DNA from: Bifidobacterium thermophilum
GTDB lineage: Bacteria > Actinomycetota > Actinomycetes > Actinomycetales > Bifidobacteriaceae
DNA: 64,000 nucleotides
Assembly (NCBI GenBank): GCA_000741495.1
Contig: JGZV01000002.1
Span: forward strand, 1-64,000
Direction: 5' to 3'
Made by a program: the position numbers and the translations under genes. Under the pieces are notes generated by a model that was not told the origin of the DNA, ran no database searches, and was given only the letters and a program-made list of their open reading frames with translations. This document shows, one piece after another, positions 57,372-64,000 of this stretch (position 1 is the stretch's first letter; every line of letters starts with the position of its first letter).

Positions 57372-58577
57372 ATGGCCAACGACTTTCGGCATGTTCAAGC
57401 CGATTCGCACATTGGTGACATTCCCGATCCGTTGCATGGGCGCAAGCTGAGAGTTGGAATCATCTCTCCGTATTCTTTCGAAACTCCCGGAGGAGTGCAG
57501 TTTCACATCCGGGATTTCGCGCAAGAATTAATCGCCCGCGGACATCAGGTCGAGGTCCTTGCCCCTGGGCGCAGAACCAACGACATGCCGTTGTGGGTGC
57601 AGACGAATGGCACGTCATTCGCCATTCCTTACAATGGTTCGGTATCACGGTTAAGTTATTTCGGTTTTGTCGGCGCCCAAGTCCGCAGATGGGTCAGGCA
57701 AGGGCATTTCGATATCGTGCATCTGCATGAGCCGGAAGCGCCGTCATTGAGTCACAAGCCGTTGACGATGACGCGGCATCCGCCGCTGGTCGGCACGTTC
57801 CATGCCGCATTCAACACGTATCCTCTCGCATTGAGGTTCTTCCAGACATACCTCAACCGTTATCTTGCCCCGTTGTCGTATGCGATATGCGTCAGTGATT
57901 CCGCGCGTGCCACGGCGGACCGGTACATGCCTGAGCATATTCCGACGACAATCATCCCCAACGGCATTTCATGCCGTAGGTTCGCACAAGCCTCACCATC
58001 ACCCCGATGGGTGGGGACGGATGACATGCCGACGATTGGATTCCTCGGACGCATCGGCGAGGAGCGCAAAGGATTCTCCGTGTTTTGTGAAGCGGCCTTG
58101 AAGATTCTTGACCGATATCCGCAAGCCCGGTTCCTGTGCGTCGGGGATGGGGAACGTCAAGGGCGCGACATGATCGCAGATCTCGACCCGAGCGGTGTGC
58201 TTGGAGCGCATATGGAGTTTCTCGGCAGAATCAGTGATGAAGACAAGGAGCGTTTCTACCGTTCGCTGAGTGTGTATGTGGCTCCGCAACGCGGCGGCGA
58301 GAGTTTCGGCATCGTATTGGCTGAAGCGATGGCCGCGCGGTGCCCTGTGGTCGCGTCAGATTTGCCCGCGTTCGTTGATGTGTCGGACCAGGGGCGTGCG
58401 GCGGCGTTGTTTTCAAATGGTGATGCCGCGGATTGCGCTTCGGTGGTTTGTTCGCTGCTCGCTGATGCCGAACGTCGATCAGCGCTCGGAGCTGCAGGGC
58501 AACAACGTTCATTCCGGTATGATTGGTCGACCGTGGTCGACCAGGTGCTCAACGTGTATGCGCAGGTCTTGTCTTGA
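57372..58577 (+). CDS. pimA: Phosphatidylinositol mannosyltransferase-like glycosyltransferase
   Basis: GT-B fold glycosyltransferase of the GT4 family, 401 residues. N-terminal SPYSFETPGGVQFHIRDFA near 35 is characteristic of PimA, and the C-terminal donor site contains GESFGIVLAEAMAARCPVVAS (in pieces near 310). It likely adds mannose from GDP-mannose to phosphatidylinositol. ATG 57372 is favoured over 57369 because AAAGGA then has a better spacing. It ends 51 bases before yebC. Confidence 0.85.
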   Translation: MANDFRHVQADSHIGDIPDPLHGRKLRVGIISPYSFETPGGVQFHIRDFAQELIARGHQVEVLAPGRRTNDMPLWVQTNGTSFAIPYNGSVSRLSYFGFVGAQVRRWVRQGHFDIVHLHEPEAPSLSHKPLTMTRHPPLVGTFHAAFNTYPLALRFFQTYLNRYLAPLSYAICVSDSARATADRYMPEHIPTTIIPNGISCRRFAQASPSPRWVGTDDMPTIGFLGRIGEERKGFSVFCEAALKILDRYPQARFLCVGDGERQGRDMIADLDPSGVLGAHMEFLGRISDEDKERFYRSLSVYVAPQRGGESFGIVLAEAMAARCPVVASDLPAFVDVSDQGRAAALFSNGDAADCASVVCSLLADAERRSALGAAGQQRSFRYDWSTVVDQVLNVYAQVLS

Positions 58578-58628
58578 AAGCGCTTTACAATCGGTGTGTT
58601 TATCATACCCGTATCTGCTAGGAGCATT

Positions 58629-59387
58629 ATGTCAGGGCATTCCAAGTGGGCGACCACCAAGCACAAGAAGGCCGCCATTGACGCCAAGCGCGGCAAGCTG
58701 TTCGCCAAGCTGATCAAGAACATCGAGATTGCAGCCCGTTTGGGCGGTGGCGATCCTGATGGCAATCCGACGCTGTATGATGCGATCGTCAAGGCCAAGA
58801 AGCTTCCATGCCTGCCGATAACATCAAGCGCGCCGTCAAGCGTGGCTCTGGTGAGGAAGATGGCGCAGCCAATTACGAGGACATCGTGTATGAGGGGGTA
58901 TGCGCCCGCCGGCGTCGGTCTGATTATCGAATGCCTTACCGATAACCGTAATCGTGCAGCGGCTGAAGTTCGTTCCACGCTGACCAAGGGCAACGGCTCC
59001 CTTGCCACTTCGGGCGCCGTGAGCTTCAACTTTGAGCGTAAAGGCCAGATCGTGGTTCCGGCTGAAGGCATGGATTATGACAAGCTCTTCGAAATCGCGG
59101 CTGAAGCTGGTGCCGAAGACGTATCTGATGACGGCGACGTGTTCAGCGTCATCACCGATCCGAGCGATTTGGTCACCGTTCGTAAGGGGCTGCAGGATGC
59201 CGGTATCGATTACGATTCCGCCGATCTGGTCATGATCCCCAAGAACGAGGTCGAACTCAGCCTTGATGATGCGCGCAAGGTATCCAAGCTGATCGACAAC
59301 CTGGATGATCTTGATGACGTCCAGAACATTTACAGCAATTGGACTGCGTCCGATGAGGTCATGGCCCAGTTGGAGGAAGAGGAGTGA
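58629..59387 (+). CDS. YebC/PmpR family DNA-binding protein (compensated frameshift)
   Basis: A 252-residue YebC-family protein, known either as a transcriptional regulator or as a translation factor relieving stalls at proline stretches. It begins [20 protein letters not shown], diagnostic of the family, and the C-terminal domain is intact. Residues about 59-90 are out of frame: one G is missing at 58802-58803 (AAGAAGCTT instead of AAGAAGGCTT) and one G is extra in the run 58894-58898. Reading the true frame gives [19 protein letters not shown] and YEDIVYEG, the usual core. ATG at 58629 follows GGAG. The order yebC-ruvC-ruvA-ruvB is typical. Confidence 0.9.
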   Translation: MSGHSKWATTKHKKAAIDAKRGKLFAKLIKNIEIAARLGGGDPDGNPTLYDAIVKAKKLPCLPITSSAPSSVALVRKMAQPITRTSCMRGYAPAGVGLIIECLTDNRNRAAAEVRSTLTKGNGSLATSGAVSFNFERKGQIVVPAEGMDYDKLFEIAAEAGAEDVSDDGDVFSVITDPSDLVTVRKGLQDAGIDYDSADLVMIPKNEVELSLDDARKVSKLIDNLDDLDDVQNIYSNWTASDEVMAQLEEEE

Positions 59388-59391
59388 TCTG

Positions 59392-59973
59392 TTGATCATT
59401 CTTGGCGTTGACCCCGGATTGACTCGGTGCGGGGTCGGCGTGGTGGAAGCCGGCGCATCACGCCGGCTTTCTTTTATCCACGTCGATGTCATCCGCACCA
59501 GTCCGGACATGTCCCAGGATTTGCGGCTTCTGTCGATTTATAACGGTCTTGTCGATAAGCTCGAGCTGTTCGCCCCCGACACGGTGTCCATCGAGCGGGT
59601 ATTTGCGCAGGACAATCGCAATACCGTACTTGGTACCGCCCAGGCGGCGGGCATGGCCATGCTGGCTGCGGCACAGCGTAGGATACCCGTCGCGTTGCAC
59701 ACGCCGACTGAAGTCAAACTTGCCATCACCGGTAATGGCAAGGCTGACAAACTTCAGGTAGAGCGTATGGTGATGCGGATTTTGAATTTGTCTGAAATGC
59801 CGAAACCGCCTGACGCTGCTGATGCGTTGGCACAGGCGATGTGCCATGCGCTTCGCCCGGCCGGTGCGTTGCAGGGCGGTGAGCGCGAGCAGCATTTGAC
59901 TGCCGCCCAACGGCAGTGGGCATTGGCTGCACAGCAAGCCAAACGTCGTCGCGGCGTCGACCGCGGCATGTAA
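59392..59973 (+). CDS. ruvC: Holliday junction endonuclease RuvC
   Basis: Resolves Holliday junctions by symmetric cuts. It has 193 residues. Catalytic acidic residues are in [11 protein letters not shown] (Asp near 7), VSIERVFAQ (Glu near 67) and [14 protein letters not shown] (Asp near 140). The TTG start at 59392 is chosen because GAGGAG lies 7 bases upstream and the protein then begins as MIILGVDPG. It follows yebC by 4 bases and is followed by an SOS box and ruvAB. Confidence 0.96.
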   Translation: MIILGVDPGLTRCGVGVVEAGASRRLSFIHVDVIRTSPDMSQDLRLLSIYNGLVDKLELFAPDTVSIERVFAQDNRNTVLGTAQAAGMAMLAAAQRRIPVALHTPTEVKLAITGNGKADKLQVERMVMRILNLSEMPKPPDAADALAQAMCHALRPAGALQGGEREQHLTAAQRQWALAAQQAKRRRGVDRGM

Positions 59974-59977
59974 ACTA

Positions 59978-59993
59978 TCGAACATGTGTTCGA
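59978..59993. promoter_or_regulatory. LexA (SOS) box between ruvC and ruvA
   Basis: TCGAAC-ATGT-GTTCGA is a perfect 6-4-6 inverted repeat, the same type as the uvrA box. It lies 30 bases before the ruvA ATG, which suggests that ruvAB has a damage-inducible promoter of its own, independent of the constitutive run from yebC-ruvC. Confidence 0.88.
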
Positions 59994-60022
59994 ATATGTA
60001 AGAGTGCGATGAAGGAGGCATC

Positions 60023-60643
60023 ATGATCGCCATGTTGAACGGGCAAGTCGAGTCCGTCGATCAGGCGGGGGCCATTCTCGACGTCCACGGCATCGGTTTT
60101 GACGTGCGCATGTCCCAAACCGACGTGTCGTCATTGCATGCCGGCCAGCATGTTGTGCTGTACACCTCGATGGTTGTGACTCAGGATGCGATGACATTGT
60201 ACGGGTTCCTTTCCTCCGCTGAGAAGAAAATGTTCTTGCAGCTGCAGAAAGTCAGTGGCATAGGTCCTAAAGTCGCGTTGTCTTTGCTGTCCACGTTGCC
60301 GCCTGACCGTCTGGCGCGCGCCGTGGCGGATGGCGATGCCACGGCATTGTCCAAGGCGCCTGGTCTAGGGAAAAAGGGCGCTCAGAAAATCATTCTCGAG
60401 TTGAAAGGGTCACTTGATCTCACGCAGATTGAAGGATCGGCGGCGGAGCCCTCGGCGACTGCCGTTGACGCCGGTTCGCAACAGGTGATTGAAGGTCTGA
60501 TGTCTTTGGGTTGGCGTCAACAGGATGCCAAGGACGCCGTCGAGCGCGCATGCCGGGACCATGATATCAAGACGCCGCTCGCGTCCCAGGACGTACCGGG
60601 CGTATTGAAACTCGCATTGACTGAGCTGGATCGGGGAAGGTGA
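60023..60643 (+). CDS. ruvA: Holliday junction branch migration protein RuvA
   Basis: Binds the four-way junction and loads RuvB. It has 206 residues: an OB-fold N-terminal domain (1-65), helix-hairpin-helix motifs [13 protein letters not shown] near 75 and [16 protein letters not shown] near 112, and a C-terminal RuvB-binding domain (155-200). ATG at 60023 follows AAGGAGG. A perfect LexA box precedes it, and ruvB starts one base after the stop. Confidence 0.97.
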   Translation: MIAMLNGQVESVDQAGAILDVHGIGFDVRMSQTDVSSLHAGQHVVLYTSMVVTQDAMTLYGFLSSAEKKMFLQLQKVSGIGPKVALSLLSTLPPDRLARAVADGDATALSKAPGLGKKGAQKIILELKGSLDLTQIEGSAAEPSATAVDAGSQQVIEGLMSLGWRQQDAKDAVERACRDHDIKTPLASQDVPGVLKLALTELDRGR

Positions 60644-60644
60644 T

Positions 60645-61748
60645 ATGGCAATGAAGACGAACGAGTCCGGCAGCCGTGCCATCGGCAACGTCGGCGACAG
60701 GATGGTCAGCAATGATGGCGCCCGGGAGGAATCACTGCGCATGGTCTCTTCCCAGCCGCTGGATAATGAGCCGGTCAGTGACGAAGAACTCCGGCCGCAT
60801 GTCCTTGACGGATTCATCGGTCAGCCGCGGCTGAAGGCGCAGCTGCAATTATTCCTTGACGCTGCACGGAAACGGGATGTGCCGCCGGATCACATTTTGC
60901 TCGCCGGCCCTCCCGGATTGGGGAAGACCACGCTCGCGATGATCGTAGCCAATGAGTTGGGCGTGCCGATTCGTGTGACATCCGGTCCGGCGATTCAGCA
61001 TGCTGGCGATCTGGCGTCCATTCTCAGTTCGTTGGATGCGGGGGAGGTCTTGTTCATTGATGAGATCCACCGTTTGCCTCGCCCAGCGGAAGAATTGCTG
61101 TATATCGCGATGGAGGATTTCCGTGTCGATGTTATGGTCGGCAAGGGCCCCGGCGCTTCATCGATTCCGCTGACGCTGCCACGTTTTACTGTCATCGGCG
61201 CTACAACGCGGGAGGGTATGCTGCCATCACCGTTACGTGCGCGATTCGGGTTTACTGCACATCTTGATTTCTATCCGCATGAGGAGCTTGAGAAGCTGAT
61301 CGAGCGTTCAGCTTCCGTTCTTGGCGTCACCCTTGGTCCGGGGGCCGCACATCAGCTGTCGCTACGGTCTCGAGGCACGCCGCGTATCGCCAATCGTTTG
61401 CTCCGACGAGTCCGGGACTGGGCAATCGTCCATGATTTGCACGAGGTTGATGTCGATGCGGTACGCGATGCCCTCGCGTTGTACCAGATTGATTCCGAAG
61501 GACTCGATCGTCTGGATATCGCAGTACTGAAAGCAATTTGCACGAACTTCGCAGGTGGGCCGGTCGGGTTGAACAACCTGTCCGCCATGGTCGGTGAGGA
61601 GTCCGAGACCGTGGAGACGGTTTGCGAACCGTACCTCGTCCGTGAAGGGTTCCTTATCCGTACGCCGAAAGGGCGTGTGGCAACAGCAAAAGCATGGACC
61701 CATCTCGGCCTCGAACCGCAAGAAAACGATGTCAACAAGCTATTCTAA
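60645..61748 (+). CDS. ruvB: Holliday junction branch migration ATPase RuvB
   Basis: AAA+ motor of 367 residues that drives branch migration. Walker [12 protein letters not shown] near residue 86, Walker [11 protein letters not shown] near 136, sensor 1 GATTREGM near 187 and arginine finger region RARFGF near 198 are present, with a winged-helix C-terminal domain. The N-terminal 35 residues are variable and longer than in E. coli. ATG at 60645 follows GGGGAAGG. Damage-induced together with ruvA. Confidence 0.97.
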   Translation: MAMKTNESGSRAIGNVGDRMVSNDGAREESLRMVSSQPLDNEPVSDEELRPHVLDGFIGQPRLKAQLQLFLDAARKRDVPPDHILLAGPPGLGKTTLAMIVANELGVPIRVTSGPAIQHAGDLASILSSLDAGEVLFIDEIHRLPRPAEELLYIAMEDFRVDVMVGKGPGASSIPLTLPRFTVIGATTREGMLPSPLRARFGFTAHLDFYPHEELEKLIERSASVLGVTLGPGAAHQLSLRSRGTPRIANRLLRRVRDWAIVHDLHEVDVDAVRDALALYQIDSEGLDRLDIAVLKAICTNFAGGPVGLNNLSAMVGEESETVETVCEPYLVREGFLIRTPKGRVATAKAWTHLGLEPQENDVNKLF

Positions 61749-61790
61749 AATACATACTTTGGATAGCCCGCAGCACATGTCAGGAGCCTC

Positions 61791-62249
61791 ATGAATCAGA
61801 ATCTCGATCCGAATCTCATTATGATCCTTGTCCTTGTCCTGTTCATCGTCATGATGTGGATGAGCTCGCGGCGTATGAAGAAGCAGCAGCAACAGCAGCA
61901 GGAAGAGCTTCGCCAATCCTTGGTACCGGGAACCCTTGTTGTGCTGGCCGGCGGCATCATCGCCACCATTGTTTCCGTGGATGAGAAGTATGAAGAGGTT
62001 GTCGTCGATTCCGAAGGCAGCCGCATGCGCGTCAAAATGCAATCCGTTCGCGGCAAATATATTCGTCCGGCATTTATCGATGATGATGACGAGCAGCAGT
62101 CGGACAACGAGTCACCGGCCGGTCTCCCCGTCGACAATGATGCGGACACCGCACAGGCTTCCGGTGAGGACACATCGCCAACGGCCCAACCTGCTGCCGT
62201 GAACGCGGAACACACACAAACCGCAACAGCGGAACCCGAAACCAAGTAG
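61791..62249 (+). CDS. yajC: Preprotein translocase subunit YajC
   Basis: Accessory protein of the SecDF-YajC complex, 152 residues. One transmembrane segment (LIMILVLVLFIVMMWM, about 9-24), then a basic and glutamine-rich stretch (KKQQQQQQEE), the conserved VLAGGIIATIVSVDE domain, and an acidic, variable C-terminal tail. The glutamine run is encoded by a CAG/CAA simple repeat. It follows ruvB by 42 bases, a usual actinobacterial arrangement; secD is not next here. Confidence 0.9.
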   Translation: MNQNLDPNLIMILVLVLFIVMMWMSSRRMKKQQQQQQEELRQSLVPGTLVVLAGGIIATIVSVDEKYEEVVVDSEGSRMRVKMQSVRGKYIRPAFIDDDDEQQSDNESPAGLPVDNDADTAQASGEDTSPTAQPAAVNAEHTQTATAEPETK

Positions 62250-62308
62250 TATCCGCGAAGCCGTTTTGATGCGACGACACCGGCAATCAGAAAGATCAGG
62301 TTATTTCT

Positions 62309-62887
62309 ATGGCATCCGATATCCATATCAGGCAGCTTGAACTCGTTGGCCACGAGCGGGCGGAATTCTTGACTTCACTGTTCCGTTCCATCAAAGGATT
62401 CCCCAAAGAAGGCATTAATTTCCGTGATTTCATGCCTGTTCTGGAGAACGCCGAAGGACTGCAGATCATGCTTGAAGGCCTTGAGAAGGCTCTGCCTATC
62501 CCTGCCGACGAATTCGATTCCGTGGCTGGGTTGGAAGCACGAGGATTCCTGTTTGGCCCAGCACTTGCTGCCCGTCTGGGCAAAGGCTTCATCGCGGTAC
62601 GAAAAGCGGGCAAGCTCCCGCCGGAAGTCATCGGTGAAGATTACACCTTGGAATACGGTACGGCACGCGTTGAAGTCGAAGCCGATGCCGTGAGCAGGGG
62701 AGAGCGCGTACTGATCGTCGACGATTTGATCGCCACCGGCGGGACCGCCAAGGCCGCTGCCGACTTGATTCGCAAGTGTGGAGGCACAGTAGCTGGTTTC
62801 AGTTTCGTCATGCAACTCGAAGGCCTGAGTGGGATTGAAGAGCTGGGCGATTATCCGACCAGTACCTTGGTCTCGATGCCAGCGTAA
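62309..62887 (+). CDS. apt: Adenine phosphoribosyltransferase
   Basis: Salvages adenine to AMP with PRPP. It has 192 residues. The PRPP-binding motif VLIVDDLIATGGTAKAA lies near 132-148, and GLEARGFLFGPALA near 74 and RKAGKLP near 98 are typical. ATG at 62309 is preceded by GAAAGATCAGG at a long spacing. It sits between yajC and sucC in the same direction. Confidence 0.95.
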   Translation: MASDIHIRQLELVGHERAEFLTSLFRSIKGFPKEGINFRDFMPVLENAEGLQIMLEGLEKALPIPADEFDSVAGLEARGFLFGPALAARLGKGFIAVRKAGKLPPEVIGEDYTLEYGTARVEVEADAVSRGERVLIVDDLIATGGTAKAAADLIRKCGGTVAGFSFVMQLEGLSGIEELGDYPTSTLVSMPA

Positions 62888-62909
62888 CGAATTCAGGAAG
62901 AAGGAAGTC

Positions 62910-64000
62910 ATGGATCTTTATGAATATCAAGCGCGTCAACTGCTCGATGAGCAAGGCATCGCGACTCCGAACGGGATTTTCGCCCGAGATGTCGATGAAG
63001 TCGCCCAGGCTGCAGACACCATCGGATATCCGTGTGTCATCAAGGCGCAGGTCAAAATTGGACATCGTGGGCAGGCAGGCGGTGTGAAGATCGCTCACAC
63101 TCGCGAAGAAGCGGTCGCTGCAGCGAACACCATCTTCCCCATGATCATCCATGGCCATAAGGTGCGTGGTGTTCTTGTAGCGGAAGCCAAAAACGTCATC
63201 CACGAGTACTACGTCTCCATTTCCGTTGACCGTACTTCGCGTGATTTCGACGTCCTCGCGACCGCCAATGGCGGCACCGAAGTCGAGGAGATCGCCAAGG
63301 CGCATCCCGAATCGGTGAAGCGTTTGCATATCAATGCGCTGGATACTTTTGATCTCGATGCCGCCACCGAAATGGCGAAGAACATCGGATTCTACCACGC
63401 GGATGTCGATCAGGCAGCACGGATTCTTCTGAACATGTGGCAGTGTTTCAAAGCCAATGATGCAACACTTGTGGAGATTAATCCTCTCGCCAAGATCGGC
63501 GATCCCGACGATGAGTCCAGCAAATCGTTGTGTGCCCTTGACGCGAAGATTTCACTTGACGATAATGCCGCGTTCCGCCACGATGGGTGGAAGCGTTTCG
63601 CGGGTGCGTCCCAGCTTGACCCCTACGAGCAGCGGGCCAAAGAGCTCGGCTTGCACTACGTACATCTGCAGGGGCAGGTTGGCGTCATCGGCAACGGCGC
63701 CGGTTTGGTTATGAGCTCGCTCGACGCGGTGTCCGGTGCCGGCGAGGAACAGGGGACGGGCATCAAACCTGCCAACTTCCTTGACATCGGCGGCGGTGCT
63801 TCGTCTGAAGTCATGCGTAACAGTTTGGAGATCGTTCTGTCTGACCCCCAAGTGAAATCGGTGTTCGTCAACGTGTACGGTGGTATCACGTCATGTGAGC
63901 AAGTCGCCGCCGGAATTCTGGGAGCGTTGCAGGCGATTGAGACCGTCAAGCCGATTGTCGTGCGTTTTGATGGCAACGCGGCCCAAGAAGGGTTGAGAAT
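62910..64000 (+). CDS. sucC: Succinate-CoA ligase (ADP-forming), beta subunit (partial, runs off the window)
   Basis: Beta subunit of succinyl-CoA synthetase with an ATP-grasp domain. It starts at ATG 62910 after AAGGAAG and is open to the window end (363 codons visible). It begins MDLYEYQARQLLDEQGI; VIKAQVKIGHRGQAGGVK holds the ATP-grasp lysine, LVEINPLAKI the metal site, and FVNVYGGITSCEQVA and VRFDGNAAQEG the C-terminal ligase domain. Bifidobacteria lack a full TCA cycle, so the enzyme probably serves succinyl-CoA supply or succinate-linked ATP yield. sucD should follow outside the window. Confidence 0.95.
   Translation, partial: MDLYEYQARQLLDEQGIATPNGIFARDVDEVAQAADTIGYPCVIKAQVKIGHRGQAGGVKIAHTREEAVAAANTIFPMIIHGHKVRGVLVAEAKNVIHEYYVSISVDRTSRDFDVLATANGGTEVEEIAKAHPESVKRLHINALDTFDLDAATEMAKNIGFYHADVDQAARILLNMWQCFKANDATLVEINPLAKIGDPDDESSKSLCALDAKISLDDNAAFRHDGWKRFAGASQLDPYEQRAKELGLHYVHLQGQVGVIGNGAGLVMSSLDAVSGAGEEQGTGIKPANFLDIGGGASSEVMRNSLEIVLSDPQVKSVFVNVYGGITSCEQVAAGILGALQAIETVKPIVVRFDGNAAQEGLR

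Overview
The window is a GC-rich stretch of an actinobacterial chromosome that I assign to Bifidobacterium or a very close relative. The basis is gene content and order, such as uvrA-uvrC-aroE-rapZ-whiA-pgk-tpiA-secG, then tal and tkt (bifid-shunt enzymes) beside hrcA-dnaJ, and pgsA-acyltransferase-pimA-yebC-ruvCAB-yajC. Protein sequences and actinobacterial regulators (WhiA, perfect TCGAAC-N4-GTTCGA LexA boxes, a perfect CIRCE) agree. It is almost entirely core genome. I see no insertion sequence, prophage, CRISPR array or toxin-antitoxin locus.

Layout. 1-670: 3' end of a 23S rRNA, then 5S rRNA and a terminator. 990-7290: fadD, branched-chain amino acid exporter azlCD, a YbjQ protein, an orphan ABC ATPase, and trmI-sixA. 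7448-14157: metE-metF (methionine synthesis), then glnE. 14362-20983: a complete UMP operon, pyrB-I-C-F-K-D-E. 21090-28280: LysR regulator, HAD phosphatase, lipoprotein, NAD(P)HX repair enzyme, SGNH hydrolase and an ABC-F protein. 28480-33902: uvrA (under a LexA box) and uvrC, followed by aroE-rapZ-whiA (33969-37105). 37276-40842: pgk, tpiA, secG and a HAD hydrolase. 41001-42551: an XRE-type HTH fused to an AlaT-like aminotransferase. 42737-46055: tal and tkt on the minus strand. 46392-48675: hrcA-dnaJ behind a CIRCE. 48764-53036: fructosamine kinase, uppP, a uracil-DNA-glycosylase-like gene, a PAC2 gene and five tRNA genes. 53446-64000: thrS, then a long co-directional run of pgsA, acyltransferase, pimA, yebC, ruvC, ruvA, ruvB, yajC, apt and the start of sucC.

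How the genes work together. The pyr operon supplies UMP. metE/metF supply methionine from homocysteine and methyl-THF. tal/tkt with pgk/tpiA belong to the bifid shunt and lower glycolysis. pgsA, the acyltransferase and pimA look like the start of phosphatidylinositol mannoside synthesis. uvrA and ruvAB are linked by identical-type SOS boxes.

Most notable. (1) The HTH-aminotransferase fusion has five TTGAAC/GTTCAA hexamers around its own promoter, which suggests a self-regulating metabolic enzyme. (2) In that gene, three separate extra G bases in G-runs scramble about 68 residues and then restore the frame. yebC has a similar compensated pair (one G lost, one gained). These are either sequencing errors or a real G-tract instability, and they change the predicted proteins. 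(3) Many gene ends carry unusually long perfect hairpins (up to 27 bp) without a clear U-tract. (4) Two identical tRNA-Gly genes in opposite orientation bracket the PAC2 gene. I did not find a clearly new multi-gene system; the fusion protein and its operator array are the best candidates.
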